64,000 nt of DNA from contig CM067528.1 of NCBI GenBank assembly GCA_034509925.1, positions 10,882,001 through 10,946,000 of the forward strand. The letters are read 5' to 3'. Of the stretch, positions 12,658 through 24,480 are shown piece by piece (the stretch's first letter is position 1; the number at the start of each line of letters is the position of its first letter). The translations under genes and the position numbers were made by a program. The notes below the pieces were generated by a model, which worked only from the letters and a program-made list of their open reading frames with translations, ran no database searches and was not told where the DNA came from. Source of the stretch: Hirudinaria manillensis. Taxonomy: Eukaryota > Annelida > Clitellata > Hirudinida > Hirudinidae.

Positions 12658-13871
12658 AAATATAAAATAGGAAAGAATATCATAGAGGAGGATATATATT
12701 GCCTAGAAAGATCATTTATCGAACAATGAAATAATATTTTTTTAAATGTTACTAATAAACCCTATTGGTTAATTTTAAATATCGACTTAAATATCATTTG
12801 AATTATATTATTACTTTTACTTATGAAATTATGCAAATAATTTAAAAGATTAAAATGTACATGTTTATTAATGTTAACTTGGATTGAAATATAGATAATT
12901 CGTTTTCAATTTAATTAAAAATTCCTAAATTTGATTTATGAACCACTATGCTTTAACAAAACATAATTTATTATTAATCGTAAGTATGTCTCCACGTATC
13001 CATGGAGAAATCTACAAGAATTTGTCCTATTTCAATATCATTAAGTTGCTTTCCTAAACCCATCAATAATAACGTTACCTATTGATATTTTATTCTACAA
13101 AACATGTTACGGACATCAAGTATTATATAAGGAGTCTTATTATGTTGATGAACTTTTGTGAAACCTGTAATAAAAATTTTTTTCCTCAACGGAAGAGACC
13201 CCACGCTCCGTTGCGGAAACTCCGAGAAACAACATCAAAAGCGTTTCTTGGCGGATTCTCATCAATATTCAAATTTTAGTCTTAACTTTTATTGAATACT
13301 AATTAATTACTCTTTTGCGATCGCTAAAATCAGCATTTTGACCGAAGTTTACCGGTAATTTTTAAGATAGAGACAGAAAACTTGTGATTCTGGTACCTGT
13401 CCTATCTTTATGACGCGCACTGTATATCGGCTTCAAGGTAAAAATGACCGCCAACCAATATTAATCCACAAATTGTTATGGTTTTGGTTAATTAAATTCT
13501 TATTTAACGTCAAAGAACCACCAGATGCCTTTTTCTTATTTCCTTCCTTTTATCGAAACTAAATTACTTTACATTACTGTAAATTATCCTACAACTTTAC
13601 ATCGATTATAATTCCAAATTGTCAAAAATATCTGTGATTGATATAACAATTCATTATTCGACCAAATTAAGAAATTCTTACTTAGATTGCTTCGAAAATG
13701 TCTCAGATTTTCATGTTTCATGTGTGAATTAAATGCATCTCGAATGAAGAGTTTCAATTTGGTTACAAGTTAGACCTTTGATCACAGCTTTAGAATTTAG
13801 ACTTTCAACCGACGATGACATTATTTAAACGGTTAAGGGGGTGGCTGGTTTTGAGAGTTAGAATGCTGGAA
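12658..13871. other. Spacer with STEEP1-duplication flank and TIR-element relic
   Basis: About 12661-12860 resembles 18180-18460, upstream of the other STEEP1 copy. About 13080-13330 resembles the interior of the TIR element at 49496-50309 (for example the part encoding FCETCN here and FCKTCN there). I could not find terminal inverted repeats around this copy. The short ORF at 13082-13279 belongs to it and is not called as a gene. Confidence 0.55.
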
Positions 13872-15476
13872 ATGCAAAGATCAATTATCAAGATTATATT
13901 TTTATCAATAATTTTCAGTAAGACATTTAAATTTTTTATATAATTTGAATTTTCTAATTTAGAGAAATAATTTATTCTAGTCTCCGCGAGAGCTGGGCAC
14001 TGGGAAGATTGGATGGTTTATAAAAGAGAATGTGGAACACTTGAAAGGAGATGCGTGGCTGATTCTCCAAAGTTTATATAAGAAGCACAGCATTGCTATT
14101 AAAAAACTTAAGTTTTTAAAATTTTGTTTCTTATTTTACAGCGAAATTATTCCTGTTTGCGAGATCAGTAGTATTGCTTGTGGCGAACGGAAAGGTGAAC
14201 TTACAGTTGCATTAAGTTTTTATTTCATTTTTTCCACAAATTTTTACTTGAAATTTTAATGACAGTTTATTCAACTTGGGAAGAAGCCGTTACAAATATA
14301 GGTGATGTAATTCACCTAAAGATTGGAAATGAGGAAAAGAAAGTTCCAATTACTATTTCTTTGGATGGCAAAATATATCTTGTAGGTTTTCACTTGTTAT
14401 GGTCTGAACTGAATTAATCTGAACTAAACATTAAAATTAAATTCAAGTTATCAAAATAAGTTATATTTCGATTAATATTTTGTGATTAATTCAATCTTAT
14501 TGTTTCTTCAGATCTTCCAACGTAGGTTGAACGGTGAATTGGATTTTTATAGAAAATGGGACGATTACGTTGATGGCTTTGGAAATGCTGAAGGAGAATA
14601 TTGGATTGGTTATTTTTGTAATCAGTATTTATAACTTAATTTGATGGCCTTAAATGCTTTCAAATTTTAAAATAGTTTAAGATAAAATTCACACAGGACT
14701 TAGAGCACTAAACGCTTTGACATCAACTGGAAAATTTGACATGACTGTTTTTCTGGAAAGCTTCAATAACACACAAGTGTTTGCACGTTACGGCACATTT
14801 GAGGTCAATGGCCCAGAAGCGTTTTACAAGCTTAACATTGCTGATTACAGTGGCACTGCAGGTCGAGTTGTGACAAATAAGTTGAAAGCTGTAGATTCAT
14901 AAATTTCAAGGATTTTTAAATGATATCTTTATTGACATTAATGAGAGCATTCATGACTCTAATTACATTCACCCATTTATTTACATAATACTTCGATCCA
15001 CTAGTAAATAGCGGATCTAAGGTGAGAGGTGTACCCCTCTTCCCTCCGGCGAAATTCAAAGAACAATTTTCATTATTAATTGAATATTTACTTACGTCAA
15101 ATTCTTCTAGACCTGCTCAAAGCTTAGAATAATAATACTAAACCATCTTTTCGCATGATTAGTTATTAAGTAGTTTTTGATAATAATAATTTTACTCCTT
15201 TGATTCATTTTGATCCCAGGCGATGCAATGGGTCCGCTCAATAACATGATGTTTTCCACCCAAGACCAGGACCACGACGCTTATGCCGACGGCAACTGCG
15301 CTGTCACCTATCACGGAGCATGGTGGTATGGGGCTTGTCATGCCTGCAACCTGAATGGAAAATATTTTCCTGGACCTGGAAATCATACTTCTTTTGCCAA
15401 TGGTATGAATTGGCAGCCGTTCATGGGTTACCACGTAACCATGAAGAAAACAATTATGGCCTTGTTTCTAAAATGA
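13872..15476 (+). CDS. F4: secreted FReD lectin-like protein, 274 aa
   Basis: Exons 13872-13917, 13981-14071, 14142-14194, 14266-14381, 14512-14608, 14697-14861 and 15220-15476 give an intact 274-residue frame. The signal peptide is longer than in relatives ([20 protein letters not shown]) and cleavage before GHWEDW is likely. The four-Cys module has ECGTLERRC and two Cys in exon 3. The FReD has [31 protein letters not shown] and [20 protein letters not shown]. The extra Cys in CHAC is shared only with F10 (CHSC) and could pair or alter the pocket. The tail is ALFLK. Its 3' flank (about 15480-15700) resembles the 5' flank of type-A genes at about 18620-18800, which suggests F4 once sat directly upstream of F5 before the RBM18/STEEP1 segment separated them. 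Confidence 0.9.
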
Positions 15477-15991
15477 TTGCCAGTGAATTTGGGTTTCGCA
15501 ATTTGAAGATAATTGAACATGATTGTTATTATGATTGGCCAAGGCTTAGTTTCGGAGTTCGGATTAATGTTTTTTTTTTCAGTTTTTTTTTAATCTCTAA
15601 TCTTCCATCAAGGTTGAGAGTATTAATGTACCCTGTATGAATATATTTGAAGAAATGTGATTTAATCAATTCCAAAGCATTGCATCTGCAATCAGTAGAT
15701 TGATTGATTAGAAAAGTCATCAAGCATTGTCTGTTTATTTATTAACATTTGTCAAAGCATCCCCTGTTCGCTATTGTTCCTGGTTGAAGAAATTGTAGGG
15801 GCATGTAACAATATTGTTTCAAAACAATTTCAAAACTTTTTCTTTTATGATCTATTATAAATTGTGCAAAATAAAACTTTAAAAATGAAAAATATTATAA
15901 AGTCTATTAAAATCATACATTGTTTTAAATTAGTGTCTTCACAAATTTCTTCGCAACATATGGCGTAGTTTGTTGTTGTTACGGTTAGATA

Positions 15992-16420
15992 ATGGATTCG
16001 TCCGGTGCTGGATGCCGACTGTGGATAGGGAATTTAGATCCTTATTTGACCGAATATTCTCTTCTCAAAATATTTCAGAATTTTAAAATCTCAATTAAGA
16101 ACTTTAACATCGTTTATCACAGAAGTGGTCCGGAAAAAGGCAAATCGAAGGGTTATTGCTTTTTAACTGTAGCCACAGACGAAGACGCACAGAAGTTAAT
16201 CAAAGGTCTGGATTCTAAACACGTTATGGGTTCACGGATACAAGTACGACATGCTCTCAATGATGGCGAATTCAGAAATACCCAAGTTGAGCCAAAGAGA
16301 CCTGTCAAAGCAAAACAGAACAACAGTGCAGCAATTAGAAATCTGCAAATCAAAAAAATCGAAGCAAAACTGAGGTCAATGGAGAATGATAATCCTTCAA
16401 TGTTAACCAAACAGACTTGA
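15992..16420 (+). CDS. RBM18: RBM18-like RNA-binding protein, single exon
   Basis: An intact intronless frame of 142 residues. One RRM fills the N-terminal two thirds: RNP2 is LWIGNL in CRLWIGNLDPYLTEYSLLK, RNP1 is KGYCFLTV, and the spacing is that of the RBM18 family, which begins RLWIGNLDPKITEYHLLK. The C-terminal part keeps the family's short helix IKKIEAKLRSMEND. The protein is shorter than vertebrate RBM18 (about 190 residues) because the extreme C-terminus is missing. RBM18 is a conserved, poorly characterised nuclear RRM protein. An AATAAA lies near 16787. Lack of introns may be ancestral in this lineage or indicate a retrocopy. Confidence 0.88.
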   Translation: MDSSGAGCRLWIGNLDPYLTEYSLLKIFQNFKISIKNFNIVYHRSGPEKGKSKGYCFLTVATDEDAQKLIKGLDSKHVMGSRIQVRHALNDGEFRNTQVEPKRPVKAKQNNSAAIRNLQIKKIEAKLRSMENDNPSMLTKQT

Positions 16421-17516
16421 GATAATAGAGCATTTCCAGACAATTTCTAAAAGAACTAAGTTCTTATGTTTTCAATGCATCAGCTTTGGCTTTGAAGACA
16501 TTTTTGCCATATGTATTTTTGTGCATGATGGTTTCAAAACTGATATCAGACAGAAATTTGTTTCCTTCAATTTTATTGATTTGAAGTTTCATGTGGAAAA
16601 GGTGGCTACAACATTAATTAAAAGTGAATTTTGATTGAGATGTTCATTAAAAAAAATTCTTTGCATTATTTGAAGCATTTTCATTTTAAATCGGATAGAT
16701 TTAGATTTTGTTTGCATTTAAGTACAAATGATTCTCGACCAAGAATGTAATTTCATTGTATCATTGTCTGACAAAATTTTAAAAAAAATAAAGATTGGTA
16801 ATTAACATCACTTGATCCAATTGTTTTCTTGTTATTTTTAAAGTCTTTTCTGCCTGCCATTATTGGCCAACTTTAGCGTGAAAGATCTTGTGTTAACATT
16901 TCCATGGAGGCAGTATTTAGTTACAGCTTGGCCAATTTTAATTTAACAAAAGTATCATTACCTTAATATCATTAAATTTAGGTGGTGGTGGAACTCACAA
17001 TATAACGTTGTGCCTAATTTGCAAATTTATCAGCTTACAACTTCTCAGTTTGCCATCAACTATTCACCATCTCATATTTTATGAAGGACTAAAGGCTATA
17101 TTACAGGTTGTACTCATTCAAGCTTTTGTTATATGCTGTGACTGTTATTTAATAATGCAGTTCTCTTTGTTATTGCTTTAATCTTCAAAAGGGCTGGATT
17201 GAGTAAAATTTGTTTTATCCAACTAATGGAGGAAGTTAGATATGCATTAGGTATATGTTTCATAAGAAATGTGTTAACGAATGATAACCGTGTATTTGAT
17301 TTAATCGACTTGTATTTGTCGGATAGTCGAGGCCTTATTCATAAATTGTCATTGAGATTGGCCACTCATAAGCTTTGAAATCAATTCCAAGATTTATTAT
17401 AAGATTTTATTTTAGTTATTTCAGAATGGAATATTTTTTTCATACTTCTTAACTGATTTATTAGATAAAAAACATGAACACACAAAAAAAAGGATTATCT
17501 ACTTAACACACAACAA
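16421..17516. other. RBM18 3' UTR and spacer
   Basis: The first 370 bases or so are probably the RBM18 3' UTR, ending at AATAAAG near 16787. The rest shows no gene. About 17400-17516 is the STEEP1 3' flank shared with 11955-12078. Confidence 0.45.
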
Positions 17517-18161
17517 TTATAACAATGTTCCCCTCTTGGATTTGATTTCAGATTGGTAAGATTCATTCTGATCCAAATACTTGCTCTTACTGATGCCTTT
17601 CCTCAGAAGCTGTTTCTCAATTACCCTGGCATTGGCAGCATATGAATCTGCAATTTCCTTGGCTTCAATTTCGTCTTCCTCTTCATCAATGGTTGAGACC
17701 GTCACGGATCCGAATTTTCCAGCGGTCTTTGTATGCCTCTTCACCATAACCTTTTTCGGTTCCGATAACTGAGAGTATACATCGGGCTTGTTATGTCCAT
17801 CGATGTGTTTAACTAAAGCTCCTTCGACGATGTGAGTAACTTGATTGTCGTCCCTGTGCCTGTAGTATAGCCACAAGTTGCAGCTTTTACACTTGAATCT
17901 ATACTGCTTTTCAATACCTTCTTCTCTCTTCAAGTAAACGACATTATCGACCACGCAGGTTATCTTGTGCGCGTGTTTCGAGGAATCGATGATGCGAGCG
18001 CCATCTAGTTTTCTGAGTGGAAGTTTTTCGAGTGGACCATCCAGAATTAGTGATATTTGTCCACACAAACAATAATAAACGTGTAAAGGCTTCTGGTCTT
18101 TGTATTCCTCCTGGTCTTTGAAGTCCACGCATACGGTACTTTTTGAGACTACTTTCGGCAT
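17517..18161 (-). CDS. STEEP1: STEEP1 (CXorf56/UPF0428) homologue, 214 aa
   Basis: An intact single-exon frame that covers the whole family: the [20 protein letters not shown] start, [67 protein letters not shown], a PKKVMVKR segment, [20 protein letters not shown], and a basic C-terminus. Length is close to the mammalian protein (about 222). CLCGQ and CKSC provide paired Cys. In mammals STEEP1 binds STING and recruits PI3-kinase activity so that STING leaves the ER; it has also been found with spliceosomes. This is the better preserved of two local copies and is likely the ancestral locus. It is divergent from RBM18 (opposite strand), 1.1 kb away 3' to 3'. Confidence 0.93.
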   Translation of the reverse strand: MPKVVSKSTVCVDFKDQEEYKDQKPLHVYYCLCGQISLILDGPLEKLPLRKLDGARIIDSSKHAHKITCVVDNVVYLKREEGIEKQYRFKCKSCNLWLYYRHRDDNQVTHIVEGALVKHIDGHNKPDVYSQLSEPKKVMVKRHTKTAGKFGSVTVSTIDEEEDEIEAKEIADSYAANARVIEKQLLRKGISKSKYLDQNESYQSEIKSKRGTLL

Positions 18162-19123
18162 TTTGAATCAATTTGTGCTTATAAGAATCTTGTCAGAAAT
18201 ATAAAATACTAAATAATCGAAATTGTAGATTTATAAAATAATAAACATACTCGCTTTTTATCCCATCCGTCATAGTCGACGATGTATATTGCATAGAAAG
18301 ATCATTTATCGAGTAATAAAATAGTTTTTTTTTAATTAATTTTTTTTAAATTTTACCAATAAACCCTTTTGGTTGATCTTAAATATCGACTAGTTAAATA
18401 AATAAATATTTATCATTTTAATTATATTATTGTTTTTACTTATGAAATTTTTTGCCATAATTTTAATTTGATTGTTTGCGATCCATTACTTTTAAATAAT
18501 GTACTAAAACATTGAAAAATTCACGAAGGACACTGAAAAGTTTAAAATATACAATGTACGAAGTTTCCATTATGGTCTTGTAAATGAAATTTTTACAATT
18601 GAATTAGAATTTCGTTATTTGAACAGGATTGTGATTTTGATCAACCAAGGCTAAGTTGTGAAGTTCGGATTATTTATTAATCTTTATTGCTTACAAAAAG
18701 GTAAAAGGAAAAGAAAGAAAGACTATTACTGCAACCCGTATGAATATATTTGAGGAACTGGGTGTCAATCAATTTCAAAGCATCACCACTGCATCTGTTT
18801 TATCCTTCTTTTTGCAAAATAAAATCGCAAATAACACTCAGAAAAATGGAAATGCATTAAAGTAATTGAAAAATTAACATTTTCATTTTGGTCGATTAAT
18901 GGATGACATTAGAATATGCCAAGAATAAAAATTGAAGGTCTTTATCAAACTTCAAGAATCTCGTTATTTAATTAAACAAACCTCACGAGCACTTATTTAT
19001 CTGACTTATGCTGAAGACGTTGAAAAATTGCATTCATTACACTGAACCACCTGGCGATATTATTTAAATTCGCTGTTCGCATTGCATCGGAGTACATACT
19101 TCATACTGAGGAGTTCTCTAAAG
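18162..19123. other. STEEP1 upstream region and F5 5' flank
   Basis: About 18180-18460 is the STEEP1 upstream block shared with 12.7 kb. About 18620-18800 matches the 3' flank of F4 and the 5' flank of other type-A genes. The type-A promoter block (see 24357-24480) follows at about 19000-19123. Confidence 0.55.
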
Positions 19124-21073
19124 ATGATGACCGGAGTCTTCTTTCTGTCTCTCTTCATCGGTAAGAACATGAAATTTAGAATAATGGTTAAATTGAGTAT
19201 TTAGTTCAGTTAATACTAAAAAATTGGAAAAAGAACTACAAATTACAGTGTTTTCTAGTGGAAAGCTACAATAGTTAAGTAAATACTTAGTGTGTTCATT
19301 CCTAGTTAAGTACATACTTTCGATTTTAAAAAAATACGGACAATTTTTAGTGTCTTTACTTGCAACTTAAAATTTTCAGACGTCATGGAACGGTGTATTA
19401 CCACAATGAACTATTTATTAAGTTGGTTGACAAATGACCACTAGATAAACAATTTCATTATATTTTCTTTTCAACCTAAAAAGCCGAACCTTTCATGTAC
19501 TTTTACTTGAATATTGATGTGTGACACTTTTTACAACATCGATACATTCAAGCTTCCACAAGAGGCGGGCATTGGGAGGAATGGATGGTATACAGAAGAG
19601 AATGTGGAACTGTTGAAAAGAGATGCGTGGCTGACTCACCAAAGTAGGTTCAAATATTGAAGGCTTAGTATCCAGTGTTTGTTTTTTGTACGTGTTCGAT
19701 CTACAACTTGTCTTATCCTTCCCCCAAAAATAATAATCTCCCCAAAGTCATGGGGCATGGGTAAAACACTATCCAGTATCTAACGAATATTTAAACGAAC
19801 GAATTTTAATTCCCAGCGAAATAGGTCCTATTTGTGAGACCATAGAACAGCCTTGCAGTGACTTGAATGGTTTGGTTTTAGTGAACTTATAATTTTGAGC
19901 ACACTATAAATATTTTCCCAATTTCTCTCAGTGATTTTAGTCCATGTCAGTTGGGAAGATGCTATTTCAAAAATGAGCAAAACGATTAATCTGAAGATTG
20001 GAGAAGAAACTAAAAAAGTTCCTGTGATGATTTCAGCGGATGGCACAAAATACCTTGTGAGACTTTAACTCCTCTTAATACTGTAATTAGTCTAAAACAA
20101 AAATGGGGAATTAAAAACGAATTTTTGTTTCATTTCATATTTGAACAAATAAATGCTTTCCAGATCTTCCAACGCAGGTTAAGTGATGAGGTGAACTTTT
20201 ATAGAAATTGGAATGATTACGTTAATGGCTTCGGAAACCCAGAAAGAGATTACTGGATTGGTGAATTCATATTTATTATTTACCGATAACTAATCAGTAA
20301 TTGATTGGTCTCATATGATCACATATCCTTCATATTCTGTAAATGAAGTTGAAAATAAATTGATCATCTTTTTTCCTCTTGCAGGACTTAAGGCACTGAA
20401 TATTTTGACTTCAACCGATAAATTTGCTATGACGGTGTTCCTTCAGAGCTTTAATGACACTCAAGTCTATGCTCATTATAGCACATTCCAAATTGGTGGT
20501 CCTCAAACTAACTACAAGCTTAAAGTCGGCGGCTATAGTGGCACAGCAGGTTAAATTACAAATAAATTAATTTTTTAACTTTTAATTTTTAAACTACATT
20601 TTTATAACTTTTTAGCTGAAGCTAAATCAGTATGTTTATTTTGTCTTAAGCATATATTAGGCATTTTACATCGAATAGTTTCTAAATATTGCCTCTTTTT
20701 AACAATTAAAAAAAAAGTTTACTTTTTCAATACAAATTGAAAAACCAATCCGTTATTTTGTTATTTATAATTTTCTTTTAATTAATGTTTATTTAATAAT
20801 TCGTAATGTGATTGAATAGGCGATGCTATGGCTCCGCAAAACAACATGATGTTTTCCACTCAAGACCAGGATCATGACAACTGGAATGATAACTGTGCTG
20901 TCAAATTTAGAGGGGCTTGGTGGTATGATAACTGCCATAGTAGTAACCTGAATGGATATTATTATCCTGCTCCAGGAAATCACAGTAACTACGCAGATGG
21001 AGTTAATTGGTTTCAATTCAGGGGGCATCATGAATCATTGAAGATAGCAGTAATGGCCTTGTCATTGAAATAA
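19124..21073 (+). CDS. F5: secreted FReD lectin-like protein, type A, 273 aa
   Basis: Exons 19124-19160, 19553-19643, 19817-19869, 19932-20056, 20164-20260, 20385-20549 and 20820-21073. The signal peptide starts MMTGVFFLSLFIAS; the mature part starts [20 protein letters not shown]. Exon 3 gives EIGPICETIEQPC. Exon 4 ([11 protein letters not shown], then [17 protein letters not shown]) occupies the place of the first FReD subdomain but has no Cys. The FReD continues with [52 protein letters not shown] and ALSLK. Sequons are NDT and NHS. This is the first and most diverged type-A copy, with an unusually long intron 1 (392 bases). Alternative start: the second Met. Confidence 0.92.
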
Positions 21074-22571
21074 AGCTTGCTGGAATCCAGAAGGGTTTCA
21101 GACCCCTATTATTTTTTAAAACTTATTTTGAAAAATAATACGCTTTATCAATAAATATTCTATTTTGTTTGATTTAATAAAAGCAATCATTGATAGCTTG
21201 AAGATATTCAGGCGTTGGTGTTGTTAAGCGTTTGAAGCTATGGTTATTTGGTTCTGGAAAATTTATAAATAATTTCTAACTGACAGGTAATTATCGATAT
21301 TGAATCAGTAAATAAAGTTGCACTGTTGTAATTGGGTTGCGAGTGTTTTCGAGAATGAAAAAGAATTATATAATTTAAAAAAAAATGATAAAACTTCAAA
21401 TTAATTCTAATGAAATTCAATTTTAATTTAATCAACAGACCACTAGTTGAATGATTATTTTTTATTAATAAGACTTTCTAATAGGACTAACGGTTTTTAA
21501 GGGCTAAAAATGGCTGACTTATTTTGATTAGCAAGAAATCGAACTCAATTCCGTTCTTTTATAATGTCAAATTTTGTTAATGAAAATAAATGATTGTGAG
21601 TTGATGCAGAATTCGGTCGATCATTCGTTATCTTGCATTGTGATTAGACCAACAGTCACATAATTATTACAATTACACAGAACGTGGTTTCAACGCGTTC
21701 AAAAGCCGAGATTAGTCATAATGATCTCCCTAACACTACTTGGAAGCAATTTATCAATTGTCAAATTGCACAACAATAGTTGCTTATTTTTAATATAAAT
21801 GCATTTGTAAGTCGCTTGACTTAAGTTCGCAAACGCTGTGGCATATATCGTCCTTCTACTGACTTGAATTTACAAGCCAATATCCGCCTTAATCAGTCTT
21901 AAAAATATTTAATGCATAATAATGCACATCCTCTAAAGACTAACTTCCACTTTAACACTAGAAAATTGCAGAATGTCTAATGAATAGGCCAACGTTCTAA
22001 ACATTTTTTTTTATCACCGATGTTCAATAAATTATGCCGATAAATTATTAATAAATAAATAAATAATTGAATAAATAAATAAATAATGAATGATTAAATA
22101 CTGTTCAATTCTCATTTTGCATTAGAAACCTTGTCAAATCCTGAAACTTCCTACCTTTCGAAATTGTAAATTTAATAATAATAATAATAATAATAATAGT
22201 TAATTTGTATAGCGCCATATGCATAGCGTCGGAGGCTTCGTCTCATGTTTTACTGATCTAACTCGCGAGTTAGATTTCAGCAAATTTTTAAATTGCACCT
22301 GATTGACATTGTAGATATTTTTTGTGCAGGTATTAATCAGACTTGTGTTAGTGGTCCAAGTGGCCCTTCAGTTAGTGTATAGAAATAAATAAATAAATGA
22401 AATAAACGATAAATAGAATTATATAACAAATTTTTATTTTCGTTTTGCTATTGTTTTAATAATGTTATTTTTTATTTGTATAGAACTGAAAATAATAGTA
22501 AACATTAATTTTAATTCTTAAACTTTGCTTTTGGTACTAGGATGCTGATATTTTAAAATCGTATATTTTTA
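21074..22571. other. F5 3' flank and spacer
   Basis: Contains the downstream block shared by type-A genes, including the conserved patch GATCATTCGTTATCTTGCAT at about 21618. A non-LTR element tail (separate entry) lies at about 22170-22260, and ATAAATAA repeats at about 22050-22085. No gene seen. Confidence 0.55.
22170..22260 (-). mobile_element. Tail of a non-LTR retrotransposon or SINE
   Basis: Read on the minus strand, a unit containing CGACGCTATGCATATGGCGC is followed by an (ATT)n tract. The same unit and tail lie on the plus strand at about 55425-55490, joined to a short coding remnant. A shared 3' sequence ending in a trinucleotide microsatellite is typical of some LINE or SINE tails. 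Only the tail is present here. Confidence 0.6.
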
Positions 22572-22619
22572 TTGGAGATTTTAAGATGGGTTTACATGGT
22601 GGTTATACACAATATTTAT

Positions 22620-23235
22620 ACCACTTTTGCTCATTGGGGCAGCAGGGATAAGAAAGATCGTTATCACCAAATCATTATCAACAGAAGCACTGACCAGAAC
22701 GTCCTGGATTCTGAAAAGAAAGAACACAATGTCAAATGGAAACATCGGTGGATCCCCATGGATGCTAATGGCACCTCACCACATCAAAGAGGACTCACAA
22801 AAAAAGTTTGTCACGACCTTAGATAGAGAGTCTTCAGCTTTCACATGATGTCTGAAAATCTTCCTGAATATTCCTGATATTTAAGGCCAATATCAAAGCT
22901 GGCAGTTTTGTCGGCATTCAGATAAAAATAGTCTTGAAGTCTGCAGAATTTTCTCAGCAACTCACAGGGAAAGAGAGTGGCTTAGTACAGTATTCTAGAA
23001 GTGGTGAGAGGTTTCTCTAGTTATGAACAAGGTAGAAATTTATGTAGAGTTGATAAAAACACTTATGCGCAAGTACCACGAAATGGGTATGTCTATTAAG
23101 CTTCGTTTTCGTGATGCCTACCTCGACAAGTTTAAGGAGGATGTGGATGTGTTCTCGAGAGAGCAAGGAGAATGCTTTCATCAAGATATACTGGATTTTG
23201 AATGTCGTTACCGAAAACATGACGAACGATGACAT
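22620..23235 (+). pseudogene. Decayed repetitive-element ORF
   Basis: Three segments in different frames appear to descend from one protein. About 22735-22845 reads APHHIKEDSQKKFVTTLD. About 22893-23020 reads NIKAGSFVGIQIKIVLKSAE and then a TGKE segment. 23023-23232 reads GMSIKLRFRDAYLDKF and QGECFHQDILDFECRY. From memory these match a family of uncharacterised proteins found in many copies in arthropod and cnidarian genomes (patterns such as HIKLGLMK, KAG.F.G.QI and HGERFHQDI..ME.RY), probably carried by mobile elements. Frames are broken by stops and shifts, so this is not a functional gene. Confidence 0.5.
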
Positions 23236-23269
23236 TTGGGAACATTCGAAACAGTGACTTACATATAGA

Positions 23270-23420
23270 AAACAATAGTAATGCTAACGGATTTGAGAAT
23301 CCAGAAAGATAATTTTGTAATGGTCATTACATAAATTATTAAAATATAAATTTTGTGAATTTCAAATATTTATTATTTTTCATTCGATAGGGCATCTTAG
23401 GTCATTCAACCACAAGCTTA
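23270..23420 (+). pseudogene. Relic of a type-B FReD gene (exon 5 and start of exon 6)
   Basis: About 23280-23315 resembles the end of FReD exon 5 (gene context NGFGN PE.. with a stop where GGA is expected), followed by an intron and a GCATCTTAGGTCATTCAACC-like remnant at the exon 6 position. The sequence after it resembles the 3' flank of F10, F12 and F14. It marks the type-B partner that once preceded F6. Confidence 0.45.
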
Positions 23421-24356
23421 GTTAATTTATCACATAGCAATGACTTTATTGGAATTGGTGATGTGAGATTGAATCAAGGCTTAATCGTAGTTTTTCTTCA
23501 TTTTTGCTACGGTCTCTTTGAGTGGCCATTACCAAAGAATGTTTGTTGCCCTGACATTAAATGATAAGCAAACAAGATATCAAAATCATCAGAGGGGCGA
23601 GAGGAAGTATGTCTTTAATAATCTTGAAAGTTGTTGTCTCAAGGGTAGAAAGTGGTTTGGGTCACACGGAAGGTCGCATACTGGATTCCCTTGTTATTGT
23701 CACTTCATTCCAGAATGGAGAGGATAGAGAGAAGGCTGTCGAAGCCACTGAAAAAAAAGGAATGATGGGTTCTTCACGACCAGCGCCGTCAATTTGCTGA
23801 GTTGAAAACATTGTGAGATGAACCTGGATTTGGTGGTAATAGTAAAATTAAATTAAGTTTATATGAAATTGGTGAATTAATCCTAGTGATCTAAAGCTAA
23901 TTGATGGCTTACTAGATTAGCAGAATGTTTTTTAAATTATATTTCTGGAATGGATTTCAAGAATGAGAAATCTTTGTTCATTTATTTATTTTGATTGGTT
24001 TTGATTCATCAAGGAAATCACTTTGTTATGCTGAGAATTACTGATTCTTGTATTCCTTAATGTCTGCGGAAAAGTTACGAAAGATAACTCATTAATGTAT
24101 CTTGCACGAATATTTGGAGGACTGAGTTTTAATAAATTTCAAAGCATCGTCATTGCATCTATTTTTCCTTCATTTCTGCAAAACAAAATCGCAAATAACA
24201 ACATACCATCATCAATGCATTAATGTTATTGAACAATATAAACAAAAATTGTAGTCGATTGATGGACGTCATTAAAATATGCCAAGAATAAAAAAGAAGA
24301 TTTTCGTGAAAAAATTTGATATTTAATTAAACAAACCTCACAAGCACTTCATAATG
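23421..24356. other. Type-B 3' flank and type-A 5' flank before F6
   Basis: About 23750-24330 is closely matched by about 29280-30050 upstream of F9. The open frame at 23518-23800 is not recognised and is not conserved in the matching region, so it is not called. Confidence 0.45.
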
Positions 24357-24480
24357 TGACTTATGCTGAAGACGTTGAAAAATTGCAAACATTAAACTGA
24401 ACAGGCTGACAAGAAATTGTTTAAATTCGCCGTTCGCATTGCATCGGAGTACACACTTTTTACTTAGGAGTTCTCTAAAA
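24357..24480 (+). promoter_or_regulatory. Conserved type-A 5' block, probable core promoter and 5' UTR
   Basis: About 120 bases just upstream of the start codon are nearly the same before F5, F6, F9, F11, F13 and F15: a TATGCTGAAGAC-like stretch, TTTAAATT(C/G)G, then GTTCGCATTGCATCGGAGTA and a TTCTCTAAA(A/G) lead into ATGATG. Equivalent core positions are about 19073-19097, 30115-30145, 35403-35440, 38993-39026 and 43647-43682. TTTAAAT is a TATA-like candidate roughly 50-60 bases before the ATG. This is inferred from conservation only. Confidence 0.45.

Noticed and set aside
12079-18161. STEEP1 copies as independent retrocopies
   Set aside because: Both are intronless, but similarity extends far into both flanks, so one arose from the other by DNA duplication; at most the ancestor was a retrocopy.
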